DNA of 64,000 bases, from the NCBI GenBank assembly GCA_016715995.1, contig JADJXF010000014.1:82773-146772 (forward strand), in the 5' to 3' direction. Below, in pieces: positions 26,875 through 35,554 of this stretch. The notes under the pieces are model-generated. The model was not told where the DNA came from, did no database searches, and saw only the letters and a program-made list of their open reading frames with translations. Numbering within the stretch: the first letter of the stretch is position 1; the number at the start of each line of letters is the position of its first letter. The position numbers and the translations under genes are program-made. Source of the DNA: Flavobacteriales bacterium (GTDB taxonomy: Bacteria > Bacteroidota > Bacteroidia > Flavobacteriales_F > PHOS-HE28).

Positions 26875-27756
26875 CTACTTCGCTGCCGGAGCAGACCGGC
26901 TTCCCGTGTTCTTAGCTTGCATAGCCTTGGTCCACTCCTCAATCCGCTCGCGGTTCATCTTCACGTAATTCTCATCCTTTTCGGCCTGCGCCAGCGTAAT
27001 GCTCTCATTGGCGGCGGCGATGGCTTCCTTGTAATTGCCGTTAGCGGCCTGGGCCAGCGCCAGGGTATGGGTGTTCCAGTACTTCTTCTCCAAGCTCACG
27101 CTCTTCTGTGCCCAGGTCAGCGCATCGGGAATCTGGAGCCCACGGTCCACGCAGAAACGGGCGCTGGAATGGTAGGCGCGATAATCCGCATCAGGCTTGG
27201 CCAGGGCCTCCTTGATATTGATGAGCGCCTGCTTGGTGGCATCAGCATGAATCCGTACCGCCACGCGCATGTGCTCCCACGACAGGACCAGCTCAGCACC
27301 GTCCTTCACCACCTTCTCGAAACCGATGGTGAAGGTCTCCACGGGTTCTCCAACCTTGCCCCGCTGCACCTTGGCCATCAACACATCCTCCTCGGGCTTA
27401 CGCTCATCCGGACTCCCAAGCTCCGAGTTGCTGTTCAGGATCACCACCCACGTGTCTTCACTGGGAATGGTGAACAAGGAGTACTTGCCTGCTTTCACCG
27501 GCTGTTCCTCGACCATGGCCTCCCCGTCAAATTCAATCGTGGTGCATTTGTTCGCGCCGGTCCTCCAGACTTCGCCATAAGGCACCAGGTCTCCGAAGAT
27601 GACTCGGCCTTTCACGCTCGGGCGACTGTACTCGACCTTGATGGTGGTGAGACCGACAATCTGCTCAATGCTGCCCTTGGGGCTTGGCTGAGGCAGCTTC
27701 TGCGCGATGGCGAGAACAGGCGCCGCCAACAGCGCCATGGTGATGAGGTGTTTCAT
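26875..27756 (-). CDS. DUF2911 domain exported protein
   Basis: 293 residues from the ATG at 27756, signal peptide MKHLITMALLAAPVLAIAQ. The DUF2911 pattern is clear: VEYSRPSVKGRVIFG, LVPYGEVWRTGANKCTTIEF, AGKYSLFTIPSEDTWVVILN. The C-terminal 110 residues are helical and TPR-like (ALTWAQKSVSLEKKYWNTH, NGNYKEAIAAANESI). Function unknown; frequent in Bacteroidota as a periplasmic protein. Confidence 0.9.
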   Translation of the reverse strand: MKHLITMALLAAPVLAIAQKLPQPSPKGSIEQIVGLTTIKVEYSRPSVKGRVIFGDLVPYGEVWRTGANKCTTIEFDGEAMVEEQPVKAGKYSLFTIPSEDTWVVILNSNSELGSPDERKPEEDVLMAKVQRGKVGEPVETFTIGFEKVVKDGAELVLSWEHMRVAVRIHADATKQALINIKEALAKPDADYRAYHSSARFCVDRGLQIPDALTWAQKSVSLEKKYWNTHTLALAQAANGNYKEAIAAANESITLAQAEKDENYVKMNRERIEEWTKAMQAKNTGSRSAPAAK

Positions 27757-27799
27757 GGTCGTTTCACATCCCACCGGCATTGGGCCGGGGCAAGGGTCA

Positions 27800-27807
27800 C
27801 GAAGATA
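27800..27807 (-). promoter_or_regulatory. Putative -7 box TATCTTCG upstream of DUF2911 gene
   Basis: Read on the minus strand: TATCTTCG, 43 bases before the start codon. Same family of boxes as elsewhere in the window. Confidence 0.3.
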
Positions 27808-27825
27808 GTCGGGATGAGCCGATCC

Positions 27826-29064
27826 TCAGGCCACCTTCAGGTTGCTCAAGCGCGAGCGCTCGAACTTCTCCCGGGCATAGGTGAGCGTGATGCGGAGGTC
27901 GGCAGGGCGCTCGACCGAACCAGGCATCTCGTACATGGCGTCGGTCATGATAGCCTCGCAGATGGAACGGAGGCCGCGGGCGCCGAGCTTGTACTCGAAG
28001 GCTTTCTCCACGATGAAATCCAGCACCTTCTTATCGAAGCTGAGCTTCACCTTATCCATGTCGAAGAGCTTCACGTACTGCTTGATCAGCGCATTCTTCG
28101 GCTCGGTGAGGATCCGACGAAGGCTGTCGCGGTCCAGCGGATCGAGATAAGTGAGCACGGGGAAGCGGCCGATGAGCTCGGGAATCAGACCATAGCTGCG
28201 CAGGTCGGTGGGGCTCACGTACTGGAGCAGGTGCTCGTCGTTGATGCGCCCATCCTTGCTGGCGCTGTACCCCACGGCGCTGCTCTTCACGCGCCGGGCG
28301 ATGATCTTCTCGATGCCATCGAAGGCGCCCCCGCAGATGAACAGGATGTTGCGGGTATCCACCTGGATGAGCTTCTGCTCCGGATGCTTACGGCCGCCTT
28401 GCGGAGGCACGCTCACGGTGCTGCCCTCTAGGAGCTTCAGCAGCGCCTGCTGCACGCCTTCGCCGCTCACGTCGCGGGTGATGCTCGGCGTGTCGCTCTT
28501 CCGGCTGATTTTGTCGATCTCGTCGATGAAGACGATGCCGCGCTCGGCCTTGCTCACATCGTAATCGGCGGCCTGCAGCAAGCGGCTCAGGATGCTCTCC
28601 ACATCCTCACCCACGTACCCGGCCTCGGTGAGCACCGTGGCATCGGCGATGGCGAAAGGCACGTTGAGCATCCGGGCGATGGTCTTCGCCAGCAGGGTCT
28701 TGCCACTGCCGGTCTCGCCCACAAGGATGATGTTGCTCTTCTCGATCTCCACATCGTCCGTGCTGGAAACGGGTTTCTGGAGCAGGCGCTTGTAATGATT
28801 GTACACGGCCACGCTCAGGACCTTCTTCGCATCGTCCTGGCCGATGACATATTCATCCAGGAAGCGCTTGATATCGGACGGGCGCTGGAGGATGAGGCTG
28901 CCCTCCATCTCGGAGCGCGAGCGCTGGCTCAGTTCCTCGCTGATGATGTTCTGCGCCTGCGTGATGCAGCCATCGCAGATGTGCCCGGTGATGCCGGCGA
29001 TCAGGACGTTGGTGTCCTGTTTATCCCGTCCGCAAAACGAGCACTTGATCTCTTTCTTGTCCAT
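27826..29064 (-). CDS. clpX: ATP-dependent Clp protease ATP-binding subunit ClpX
   Basis: 412 residues, normal length. N-terminal zinc-binding domain with CSFCGRDK and CDGCITQAQ cysteine pairs, then FLDEYVIGQDDAKKVL, Walker A GETGSGKTLLAKT, Walker B RGIVFIDEIDKI, the sensor region DVSGEGVQQALLKLLEG, and sensor 2 LGARGLRSICEAIM. It unfolds substrates and feeds them to ClpP. clpP lies 113 bases upstream and tig before that, the conserved tig-clpP-clpX order. Confidence 0.98.
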   Translation of the reverse strand: MDKKEIKCSFCGRDKQDTNVLIAGITGHICDGCITQAQNIISEELSQRSRSEMEGSLILQRPSDIKRFLDEYVIGQDDAKKVLSVAVYNHYKRLLQKPVSSTDDVEIEKSNIILVGETGSGKTLLAKTIARMLNVPFAIADATVLTEAGYVGEDVESILSRLLQAADYDVSKAERGIVFIDEIDKISRKSDTPSITRDVSGEGVQQALLKLLEGSTVSVPPQGGRKHPEQKLIQVDTRNILFICGGAFDGIEKIIARRVKSSAVGYSASKDGRINDEHLLQYVSPTDLRSYGLIPELIGRFPVLTYLDPLDRDSLRRILTEPKNALIKQYVKLFDMDKVKLSFDKKVLDFIVEKAFEYKLGARGLRSICEAIMTDAMYEMPGSVERPADLRITLTYAREKFERSRLSNLKVA

Positions 29065-29177
29065 GGATGAGGTCCGGGGGCGTTGTACGCCACCAAAGGA
29101 CCGGCAAGATACAGCGCGGCCCCGACGGGTTCGTCAGGGCCGCGTCCATGTTCTTGGAAAGCAGGGGAATAGGAGGT

Positions 29178-29855
29178 CTACTTGTGCTTGATCAGCAGTT
29201 CGTCGATCATGCCGTATGCCTTCGCCTCCTCGGCCACCATCCAGTAGTCGCGGTCGCCGTCCTTCTCCACACGCTCAAAAGGCTGGCCGCTGTGGCTGCT
29301 GATGATATCATAGAGCTCCTTCTTGAGCTTCTTGATCTCGTTCACGGTGATCTCCATGTCGGTGGCCTGACCTTCAGCTCCGCCCATGGGCTGGTGGATC
29401 ATCACCCGGGCGTGCTTCAGGGCGCTGCGCTTCCCCTTGGTGCCCGCGCAGAGCAGCACGGCGCCCATGCTGGCAGCCATGCCGGTGCAGATGGTGGCCA
29501 CATCGGGGTTGATGTATTGCATGGTGTCGTAAATGCCCAGGCCCGCGTACACCCCACCACCGGGGCTGTTCAGGTAGATCTGGATGTCCTTCTTGGCGTC
29601 CACGCTCTCCAGAAAGAGCAGCTGCGCCTGGATGATGTTGGCTACCTGATCGTTGATGCCGGTGCCCAGGAAGATGATGCGGTCCATCATCAGGCGGCTG
29701 AACACGTCCATCTGCGCCACGTTCAGTTGGCGCTCCTCAATGATGTACGGCGTCATCGAGCTGGTGATGGTGGACGCGGTGTAGCTATGTAGCGTGGCGC
29801 TGCTGATGCCGCGGTGCTTCACGGCGTACTTGAGGAATTCGTCCTTGGGATACAT
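29178..29855 (-). CDS. clpP: ATP-dependent Clp protease proteolytic subunit
   Basis: 225 residues. The catalytic triad is visible: Ser in GMAASMGAVLL, His in ARVMIHQPMGG, Asp in KDGDRDYWM. VYAGLGIYDTMQYI and LNSPGGGVYAG are family hallmarks. A short N-terminal extension (MYPKDEFLKYAVKHRGISSA) precedes the propeptide-like region. It forms the tetradecameric peptidase chamber with ClpX. Confidence 0.98.
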   Translation of the reverse strand: MYPKDEFLKYAVKHRGISSATLHSYTASTITSSMTPYIIEERQLNVAQMDVFSRLMMDRIIFLGTGINDQVANIIQAQLLFLESVDAKKDIQIYLNSPGGGVYAGLGIYDTMQYINPDVATICTGMAASMGAVLLCAGTKGKRSALKHARVMIHQPMGGAEGQATDMEITVNEIKKLKKELYDIISSHSGQPFERVEKDGDRDYWMVAEEAKAYGMIDELLIKHK

Positions 29856-29897
29856 CGGTCGGGTTTGGGGTGAAGTACGTGCGTGAAACGTTCCGCT

Positions 29898-31250
29898 TCA
29901 CGCGGTCCGGGCCAAGTTTACGAACTCATCATAGCTGACCCAACGCTCCTTCGGTTCCAAGAGGGTGCGGAAGTGGATGGTGAGCTTCTGCTGCACGATG
30001 CTGTCGCGCATGCGCTGGAGCTGCTCGCGGTCGCCCAGCATGCGGGCTGCCATATCCTGCAGGCGCCCATCCTCCGGTGGTGGCATGCCATACTGCTGGA
30101 ACTGGTCGGCGATGTACCGTTTGGCGAAGGCATCCATCTCCTCGCCTTTCGCCTCCAGGCCGTACTTCTCCACGACGCGGTCCTCCACCAGCTTGCGCTT
30201 CAGTCCATCAGCGTAGCTGGCATAGCCTTCCTCCACCTGCTCTACGGTCATTGGCTGCTCACTGGTCTCCTTGATCCAGCGCTTCAGGAAGGCATCAGGC
30301 AAGTCGAGGCGGGCCTGGTCGTGCAGCGCCTTCATCACCGAACGCTTGAAGATGCGCTCGCTATCCCGGTGGAACATGCCTTCCAGCCCTTCCTTCACCT
30401 TGGCGCGGAATCCATCCTCATCGTTCACGGCATCCTTCCCATACACACGGTCGAAGAGCTCCTGGTTCATCTCGGCGGCAACCATGCGCTTGATCTCGAC
30501 GATGCGGAAAAGGAAGCTGCTCTCCAAGTGATGCGCCCGGTCGGGGTCAACGCCAAGCATGCGGGCGAGATCATGATGATCGCGGCTCACCTTGTGGGGG
30601 TTCACCACCACCTCATCGGCAACGGCCTTCCCCGTAAGCGCGGTGCGTGTGGTCTCGTCTTCCAGGAACTCAAGACTGATGGTCGCGCGGTGCATGATGC
30701 CGCCCTCCTTGATGGATCCATCGGCATTCAGCTCAATTATGTCGCCCAAGAGCATGTCCTTGGCTTGGCTGGCTGCAGCATCCTCCAAACGGCCGAAACG
30801 GCGTTTCATGTCCTCCACTTCCTTCTCGACCAGTTCCGCTGTCACATCCACCACTGGGAACTCCACCTTCACTTTATCGAGTTCGACTTCGCAAGCCGGT
30901 GCAAGACCCAACTCATAGGCGAATTCGAAGTCGCTCGGATTGTCCCAATCGTTTCCAGAGGTGCTTTCATTCTTCGGCAGGGGCTGGCCCAGGACACGGA
31001 GCGCATTCGTCTGCAGGTAATTCCGCAGGTTTTCGTCGATCAGCCGCTCCACCTCATTCACCAGCACCGCCTTGCCCACGCGCTTCTTAATCAGGCTCAT
31101 GGGCACCTGGCCAGGCCGGAATCCGGGCAGTACGGCCTGTTTGCGCTGCTCTTTCAGTGCCTTCTCCACGCCGGGGGTGTAATCGTCTGGGCTCAGCTTC
31201 ACCTTCAAGGTGGCAGTGAGGGTGCCGGTCTCTACTTTGTCGATGGTCAT
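29898..31250 (-). CDS. tig: Trigger factor
   Basis: 450 residues from the ATG at 31250 (MTIDKVETGTLTATLKVKLS). The ribosome-binding signature GFRPGQVPMSLIKKR is near residue 45. The middle PPIase-like segment is diverged, and the C-terminal chaperone arms are helical (LFDRVYGKDAVNDEDGFRAK, VEQVEEGYASYADGLKRKL). It binds nascent chains at the ribosome exit. Earlier in-frame Met codons fall in the heptamer repeat and are rejected. First gene of the tig-clpP-clpX unit. Confidence 0.93.
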   Translation of the reverse strand: MTIDKVETGTLTATLKVKLSPDDYTPGVEKALKEQRKQAVLPGFRPGQVPMSLIKKRVGKAVLVNEVERLIDENLRNYLQTNALRVLGQPLPKNESTSGNDWDNPSDFEFAYELGLAPACEVELDKVKVEFPVVDVTAELVEKEVEDMKRRFGRLEDAAASQAKDMLLGDIIELNADGSIKEGGIMHRATISLEFLEDETTRTALTGKAVADEVVVNPHKVSRDHHDLARMLGVDPDRAHHLESSFLFRIVEIKRMVAAEMNQELFDRVYGKDAVNDEDGFRAKVKEGLEGMFHRDSERIFKRSVMKALHDQARLDLPDAFLKRWIKETSEQPMTVEQVEEGYASYADGLKRKLVEDRVVEKYGLEAKGEEMDAFAKRYIADQFQQYGMPPPEDGRLQDMAARMLGDREQLQRMRDSIVQQKLTIHFRTLLEPKERWVSYDEFVNLARTA

Positions 31251-31263
31251 TGTCTTCTGAGGA

Positions 31264-31346
31264 GAGTTGCAGGTTGAGAGGTTGGGGGGTTGAGGGGTTG
31301 AAGGTTGCAACTGTCAACTAACAAGTCCTCAACCGCTCAACTTCAG
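31264..31346. repeat. Heptamer GTTG inverted array, copy D
   Basis: Consecutive units of seven or eight bases: GTTGCAG, GTTGAGAG, GTTGGGGG, GTTGAGGG, GTTGAAG, GTTGCAA (31266-31310), then CAAC-containing units near 31314, 31329 and 31337. It lies between the tRNA gene and the tig start, so it would be in the tig 5' leader or just ahead of it. Confidence 0.8.
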
Positions 31347-31358
31347 AAAGCACCACAG

Positions 31359-31440
31359 TACGGACGGGGGGACTCGAACCCCCACACCTCACGGTACCAG
31401 ATCCTAAGTCTGGCGCGTCTACCAATTCCGCCACGTCCGT
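31359..31440 (-). tRNA. tRNA-Leu (anticodon UAG)
   Basis: On the minus strand: acceptor stem ACGGACG pairs with CGTCCGT, discriminator A, D-arm GGCGGAATTGGTAGAC, anticodon stem-loop CCAGACTTAGGATCTGG with anticodon TAG, a short variable arm, and the T-arm GGGGGTTCGAGTCCCCC. The CCA end is not encoded. 82 bases; the long D-loop and type II variable arm fit leucine. Confidence 0.96.
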
Positions 31441-31460
31441 ATGCGCTTGAAAATGGAGCG

Positions 31461-31468
31461 CGAAGGTA
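31461..31468 (-). promoter_or_regulatory. Putative -7 box TACCTTCG upstream of tRNA-Leu
   Basis: On the minus strand TACCTTCG lies 20 bases before the tRNA 5' end. Because a tRNA has no ribosome-binding needs, this placement supports a promoter role for the box seen before several protein genes. Confidence 0.5.
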
Positions 31469-31508
31469 GCCAAGGACCCCTTCTGGAAGACCGCTCGGCG
31501 TCACCGGC

Positions 31509-31516
31509 TACCTTCG
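31509..31516 (+). promoter_or_regulatory. Putative -7 box TACCTTCG upstream of flavin reductase gene
   Basis: TACCTTCG ends 31 bases before the ATG at 31548. A small inverted repeat (CCGCC-TTA-GGCGG) follows it at about 31522. Confidence 0.35.
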
Positions 31517-31547
31517 TCGCCCGCCTTAGGCGGACAAGCCCTTGGCC

Positions 31548-32450
31548 ATGGCCCAACTACGCTTCGACCCCAAGGAACTGAGCGTCGGTGCGCTGCACGG
31601 GCACTTGGTGGGCGCCATCGGGCCCAGGCCCATCGCTCTCGCCAGCACCATCGATTCCGAGGGAAGACCGAACCTGAGCCCCTTCAGCTTCTTCAACGTC
31701 TTCGGCGCCAACCCGCCGCTGATGATATTCAGTCCGGCGCGGCGCGGGCGAGACAACACCACCAAGCACAGCTATCACAATGTGAAGGCGGTGCCCGAAG
31801 TGGTGATCAATGTGGTGACATACCCCATGGTGCAGCAGATTTCCGTGGCCAGCGGTGAATTCCCAGAGGGCGTGGATGAGTTCGAGAAATCGGGGCTCAC
31901 GCCAATCGCATCAGAGAAGGTGAAACCCTTCCGCGTGAAGGAGAGCCCCGTGCAATTCGAGTGCAGGGTGCAGCAGGTGATTGAGACCGGCACGGGCGGA
32001 GGCGCGGGGAACCTTGTGCTCTGCGAAGTGGTGATGATCCACATCGATGAAGCGGTGCTCGATGCCGGCGGCCGAATCAATCAGCGGAAGATCGACCTAG
32101 TGGGCCGCATGGGCGGGCATTTCTATGCGCGGGCGCATGGCGATGCCCTATTCGAGCTTCCGCAACCGAACACCAGCTTCGGTGTGGGCGTGGACGCGCT
32201 CCCAATTGAGGCCCGCCTGAGCACCGTGCTCACCGGCAACGACCTCGGCAAGCTGGGCGCCGTGCTCACCATGCCCGACGAGACGAGCGTGAACGAGTAC
32301 AAACTCACGGAGCTGAGTGATACCTTCATCGCCCTTCAGGATAAACCGCAGGATCTGATTACCACCCTTCACCGCCATGCGCAACAACTGCTTGCGCAGG
32401 ATCGCGTGGAGGAGGCATGGAAAACACTACTCACCTACAATTCCCGATAA
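31548..32450 (+). CDS. Flavin reductase-like (split-barrel FMN-binding) protein
   Basis: 300 residues from the ATG at 31548 (an upstream TTG at 31542 is less likely). The N-terminal 210 residues match the flavin reductase-like fold: AIGPRPIALASTIDSEGRPNLSPFSFFNVFG-type FMN region (read as GPRPIALAST and LSPFSFFNVFG), then VVINVVTYPMVQQ. GMGGHFYAR-type region is VGRMGGHFYARAH. A C-terminal 70-residue extension is helical. It probably binds FMN; the partner or substrate is unknown. Confidence 0.88.
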   Translation: MAQLRFDPKELSVGALHGHLVGAIGPRPIALASTIDSEGRPNLSPFSFFNVFGANPPLMIFSPARRGRDNTTKHSYHNVKAVPEVVINVVTYPMVQQISVASGEFPEGVDEFEKSGLTPIASEKVKPFRVKESPVQFECRVQQVIETGTGGGAGNLVLCEVVMIHIDEAVLDAGGRINQRKIDLVGRMGGHFYARAHGDALFELPQPNTSFGVGVDALPIEARLSTVLTGNDLGKLGAVLTMPDETSVNEYKLTELSDTFIALQDKPQDLITTLHRHAQQLLAQDRVEEAWKTLLTYNSR

Positions 32451-32453
32451 CGC

Positions 32454-32846
32454 ATGGCACAAGTCACCATCACCGGTTCGATCAAAGTGGTCGGCCAGAC
32501 CCAACAGGTCAGCGAGAAATTCAGCAAACGCGAGCTCGTGGTCACTGAGCAGGGCGGGCAATACCCGCAACTGATCCCCATCGAATTCAAGCAGGACAAG
32601 ACAAGCTTGCTCGACGGCTACAAGCCCGGCGAGGAGGTGTCCGTGGTCTGCTATGTGAACGGCCGCGAATGGACCGGCAAGGACGGGGTGACGAAGTATT
32701 TCCTCAGTCTGGCCGGTAACCGCATCGAGCGGAGCGGCGCCAACGCAGGTGCGCCCGCGTCCGAAGGCGCGCAAGCGGCTCCGCCGCCCGCCATGGCCGA
32801 TATGCCGCCAATCGCGGGTGGCGACGAGGACGATCTGCCGTTCTAA
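32454..32846 (+). CDS. DUF3127 protein with SSB-like acidic C-terminal tip
   Basis: 130 residues, starting three bases after the previous stop. The body (ITGSIKVVGQTQQVSEKFSK, RELVVTEQGGQYPQLIPIEF, GEEVSVVCYVNGREW) is an OB-fold-like DUF3127 domain typical of Bacteroidota. A flexible Ala/Pro linker ends in GGDEDDLPF, closely resembling the DDDIPF tip by which SSB recruits replication and repair proteins. It probably binds single-stranded nucleic acid or interacts with SSB partners. No nucleic acid experiment is implied by the sequence itself. Confidence 0.88.
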   Translation: MAQVTITGSIKVVGQTQQVSEKFSKRELVVTEQGGQYPQLIPIEFKQDKTSLLDGYKPGEEVSVVCYVNGREWTGKDGVTKYFLSLAGNRIERSGANAGAPASEGAQAAPPPAMADMPPIAGGDEDDLPF

Positions 32847-32855
32847 GACACGGCG

Positions 32856-33989
32856 TCACACCCGCCGACCCTTCCATCGGACGGGCAAGATGAGGGAGAG
32901 AACGGCTATCACCGGTGCATAACAGGTGAAGGCCATCAGGCTAACCAAGGTGAGTGCCCTGTGACAGGGCTGCTGCATCGCTGTTCGCACATCCCGCACC
33001 AGGGCCATCGCCGGTAGCGACCAACACAACCACGCAGCAACCAAGAGGGCAGCAGTGAATAGCGCGTGCTGGCCCATGCGGTCCGAGAAATCGAGTTGAA
33101 CCGTCTCGTGCAGCAGGATCCAAGGCAACAGCAAGACTAACAGTCCTCCCAGCATTGTGCCCATGCCTGCGCCTTTCATCTTGCCCGCCCAACGCAGGCG
33201 TTGTCGCCAGAACGCACCCCATGTGGGCGCGGCGGAAGCCATCACGAGCGCCTGCGGGTCGAAGAGCGCGGTGATGCGCTTGCCCGCCCGCTGCATGCGC
33301 TGCAGCAGGAAGAGGTCGTCGCCGCTCGCAAAGCGGTCGCCCGCATAGCCGCCCACTGCGAAGAAGGCCTCTCGGGTGAACGCGAGGTTCGCGCCGTAGG
33401 CCAGAAATGGCGTGCCATTCAATGCAGCGCCTATCGCGAGTCCGAGCAAGGCCGCCTGCTCCTCTTCCTGCAAGCGCCCCAGGAACCCATGTCCTTGGGT
33501 GAACACGGGCAGAACAATCATCGCGCTCCGGTTCACCAACCAATGCGCGGCGATGGAGTTGACCCGCATCGGTGTCATTCGTACATCTGCATCGGTGAGC
33601 AGGATCAGCTCGCCTCGCGCAGATTGCACACCTGTGGTGATGGCCGCCTTCTTCCCTGGCGCTGCGCTCTTGAGCAGGCGCAGATTCGGCCACTGCGCCA
33701 ACATGCCTTCAACAAGCGCGGTGGTCCGATCCGTGCTGCCATCATCCACCACAATCACCTCCATCCGTTCCTTCGGGTAACGCTGCGCATGTAGATCCTG
33801 CAGCACGGCCACAATGCCTGCCTCTTCATCGCGGGCGGGGATGACCACGCTGATGAATGGCAAGTCTCCATCTACATGAGCGGCGGCGAGGGTGGGCATC
33901 ACCAGTGCCTTGCGCCAAGCGCCCGTGATCAGCGCCAATGCCACGGCGGCGGCGAACAGAGCCAGAGCAATCACCAGGGATCCACTCAT
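32856..33989 (-). CDS. Family 2-like membrane glycosyltransferase
   Basis: 377 residues from the ATG at 33989. An N-terminal membrane helix (LVIALALFAAAVALALITG) is followed by a GT-A domain: FISVVIPARDEEAGIVAVLQ, VIVVDDGSTDRTTAL, a DAD motif in LILLTDADVRMTP, and the acceptor-side GYAGDRFASGDDLFLLQRM with QRLRWAGK (QxxRW). Three C-terminal membrane helices end the protein. It should transfer a sugar from a nucleotide or lipid donor at the inner membrane. It overlaps the flippase-like gene by four bases (ATGA), so the two may act together in glycolipid or polysaccharide synthesis. Confidence 0.9.
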   Translation of the reverse strand: MSGSLVIALALFAAAVALALITGAWRKALVMPTLAAAHVDGDLPFISVVIPARDEEAGIVAVLQDLHAQRYPKERMEVIVVDDGSTDRTTALVEGMLAQWPNLRLLKSAAPGKKAAITTGVQSARGELILLTDADVRMTPMRVNSIAAHWLVNRSAMIVLPVFTQGHGFLGRLQEEEQAALLGLAIGAALNGTPFLAYGANLAFTREAFFAVGGYAGDRFASGDDLFLLQRMQRAGKRITALFDPQALVMASAAPTWGAFWRQRLRWAGKMKGAGMGTMLGGLLVLLLPWILLHETVQLDFSDRMGQHALFTAALLVAAWLCWSLPAMALVRDVRTAMQQPCHRALTLVSLMAFTCYAPVIAVLSLILPVRWKGRRV

Positions 33990-34933
33990 GCGCGTGCGGA
34001 GCGGATGCGGGCCACCAGCAGAATCACCGCGCCCGCCATGGCCGGCAACGCGATGTTCACCAGCCAGAGCGCAGTGGTGGCCATGATGATGGCGGCATCG
34101 TGCGCGCCGGAGTTGAAGAACGCCACCGCCACCGACCCCCGCACGCCAAGCTCGGTGAGCATCACAGTGGGTATCAAGGTGCCGATGAGGAAGACCACCG
34201 GGATGGCAGTGATCGCCTCCTCCGCGCGCAGACCAGCGCATTCATGCAGCAGCAGCATGAACTGGATGGTGAACACCGCGTACCGCGCAAGGCTCAACAG
34301 CAGCACGTTACGCAGTTCACTGCCGCTGAACCGGTCGAGCACAGCCGCATGGCGCTCCCAACGTTTCACCAATGGCAAGCGCGCCACCAGCGCATGCAGC
34401 AACTGCGGGTTGAAGTAGAGCAGCAAAGACGAGAAGGCAACCAGCGCACCGAGGCCTATCCAAGCGGCGGCCATCGGATCGGCATAATCCGGCTCGGCAG
34501 TCAAAATCGTTGCGATGAACCCCATCATCCCCAGCGAAACCGTGACCACGAATTGCGCGATGCTGCCCACCACCGTGGCAAAGGCGCCCGCGATGCGGTG
34601 CTCGGGCGCGAGGAAGAGCACACGGCCCGCAAACTCGCCTACGCGGTTGGGCGTGATCAGTCCGATGGCCGTACCCGCAATCGTCGCTATGAAGGAGCGT
34701 GCAATGGAAATCGGCTCCAGGCCGCGCACGAGAAGTCGCCATTTGCGCGACTCCAAGCCCCAGTTGACGAGCATGAGCAACAGAACGATAACCACTGGCT
34801 TCGTAAGACCGCCCACATCGTTCTGCACGGAGAAGGCTGCCAGCCCTGGGCCATCGCTCAGCCGAACATAGAGGAACGCGAACGCCAGAAAGAACACGCA
34901 CCAGCGGAGCAGCAAAAGGGTGCGTCGGGTCAC
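33986..34933 (-). CDS. Flippase-like membrane protein (LPG synthase TM / UPF0104 family)
   Basis: 315 residues from the GTG at 34933 (start VTRRTLLLLRWCVFF); the open frame upstream runs antisense to ruvC. Eight or so membrane helices. ITPNRVGEFAGRVLFLAP and AGAFATVVGSIAQFVVT match the pattern in lysylphosphatidylglycerol-synthase-TM family proteins (TPNRVGE box). These proteins are thought to move lipids across the membrane. The pairing with a glycosyltransferase suggests lipid-linked sugar export. Confidence 0.82.
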   Translation of the reverse strand: MTRRTLLLLRWCVFFLAFAFLYVRLSDGPGLAAFSVQNDVGGLTKPVVIVLLLMLVNWGLESRKWRLLVRGLEPISIARSFIATIAGTAIGLITPNRVGEFAGRVLFLAPEHRIAGAFATVVGSIAQFVVTVSLGMMGFIATILTAEPDYADPMAAAWIGLGALVAFSSLLLYFNPQLLHALVARLPLVKRWERHAAVLDRFSGSELRNVLLLSLARYAVFTIQFMLLLHECAGLRAEEAITAIPVVFLIGTLIPTVMLTELGVRGSVAVAFFNSGAHDAAIIMATTALWLVNIALPAMAGAVILLVARIRSARA

Positions 34934-34978
34934 GGTACCTTCGTCGGCGTTGGTTTGAAGACGATCAAAAGTATCCCG

Positions 34979-35554
34979 GTGGCCGCACCTACGGAACGCA
35001 TCATCCTCGGCATCGATCCCGGCACCACGGTGATGGGCTACGGTGTGCTGATGGTGGAACAGGGCCAGGCTCGCCTGCTGGATGCCGGTGCCATTCGTTT
35101 CACCGCAGCGGATGACCACACGCTGAGGCTGCGCGCCATCTTCTCACAGACCTTGGCCATCATCGAGCGCCATCACCCCGATGAACTGGCGATCGAGGCA
35201 CAGTTCTTCGGCAAGAACGTGCAGAGCATGCTGAAACTCGGACGCGCTCAGGGGGTCGCCATTGCCGCCGCCTTGCACCGCGAGATTGCCGTGGTGGAGT
35301 ACGCGCCGAAGCGCGTGAAGCAGAGCATCACCGGCAACGGGAACGCCAGCAAGGAGCAGGTAGCGGCGATGCTGCTCAGCATCCTTGGTTTGACAGCGCT
35401 TCCTGCCAGCACCGACGCCACGGATGCGGTGGCCGTGGCCGTTTGCCATCACTTCGCCGGCACGGGTCGCTCGCTCGGGACAACGAAACGCGGCGGTGGT
35501 GGCAAAGGCGGATGGGGCGCCTTCCTGCGCAGCAACCCCGACCGCGTGATCTAG
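34979..35554 (+). CDS. ruvC: Holliday junction resolvase RuvC
   Basis: 191 residues from a GTG at 34979; a TTG at 34955 is an alternative, and no ATG is available. The RNase H-like catalytic set is visible: Asp in ILGIDPGTTVMGYGV, Glu in DELAIEAQFFGKNVQSMLKLGRAQG, and Asp residues in DATDAVAVAVCHH. It cleaves Holliday junctions after RuvAB branch migration. A Gly/Lys-rich tail (TKRGGGGKGGWG) is unusual but is common in the phylum. Divergent from the flippase gene with 45 bases between starts; convergent with HIT, overlapping by four bases. Confidence 0.93.
   Translation: MAAPTERIILGIDPGTTVMGYGVLMVEQGQARLLDAGAIRFTAADDHTLRLRAIFSQTLAIIERHHPDELAIEAQFFGKNVQSMLKLGRAQGVAIAAALHREIAVVEYAPKRVKQSITGNGNASKEQVAAMLLSILGLTALPASTDATDAVAVAVCHHFAGTGRSLGTTKRGGGGKGGWGAFLRSNPDRVI

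Noticed and set aside
26749..28431. 560-residue plus-strand ORF across the DUF2911 and clpX genes
   Set aside because: Antisense to two recognised genes; low-complexity His/Leu-rich composition and no domain.
33938..34978. Upstream extension of the ruvC frame
   Set aside because: Antisense to the flippase and glycosyltransferase genes; RuvC homology starts only after about 34990.
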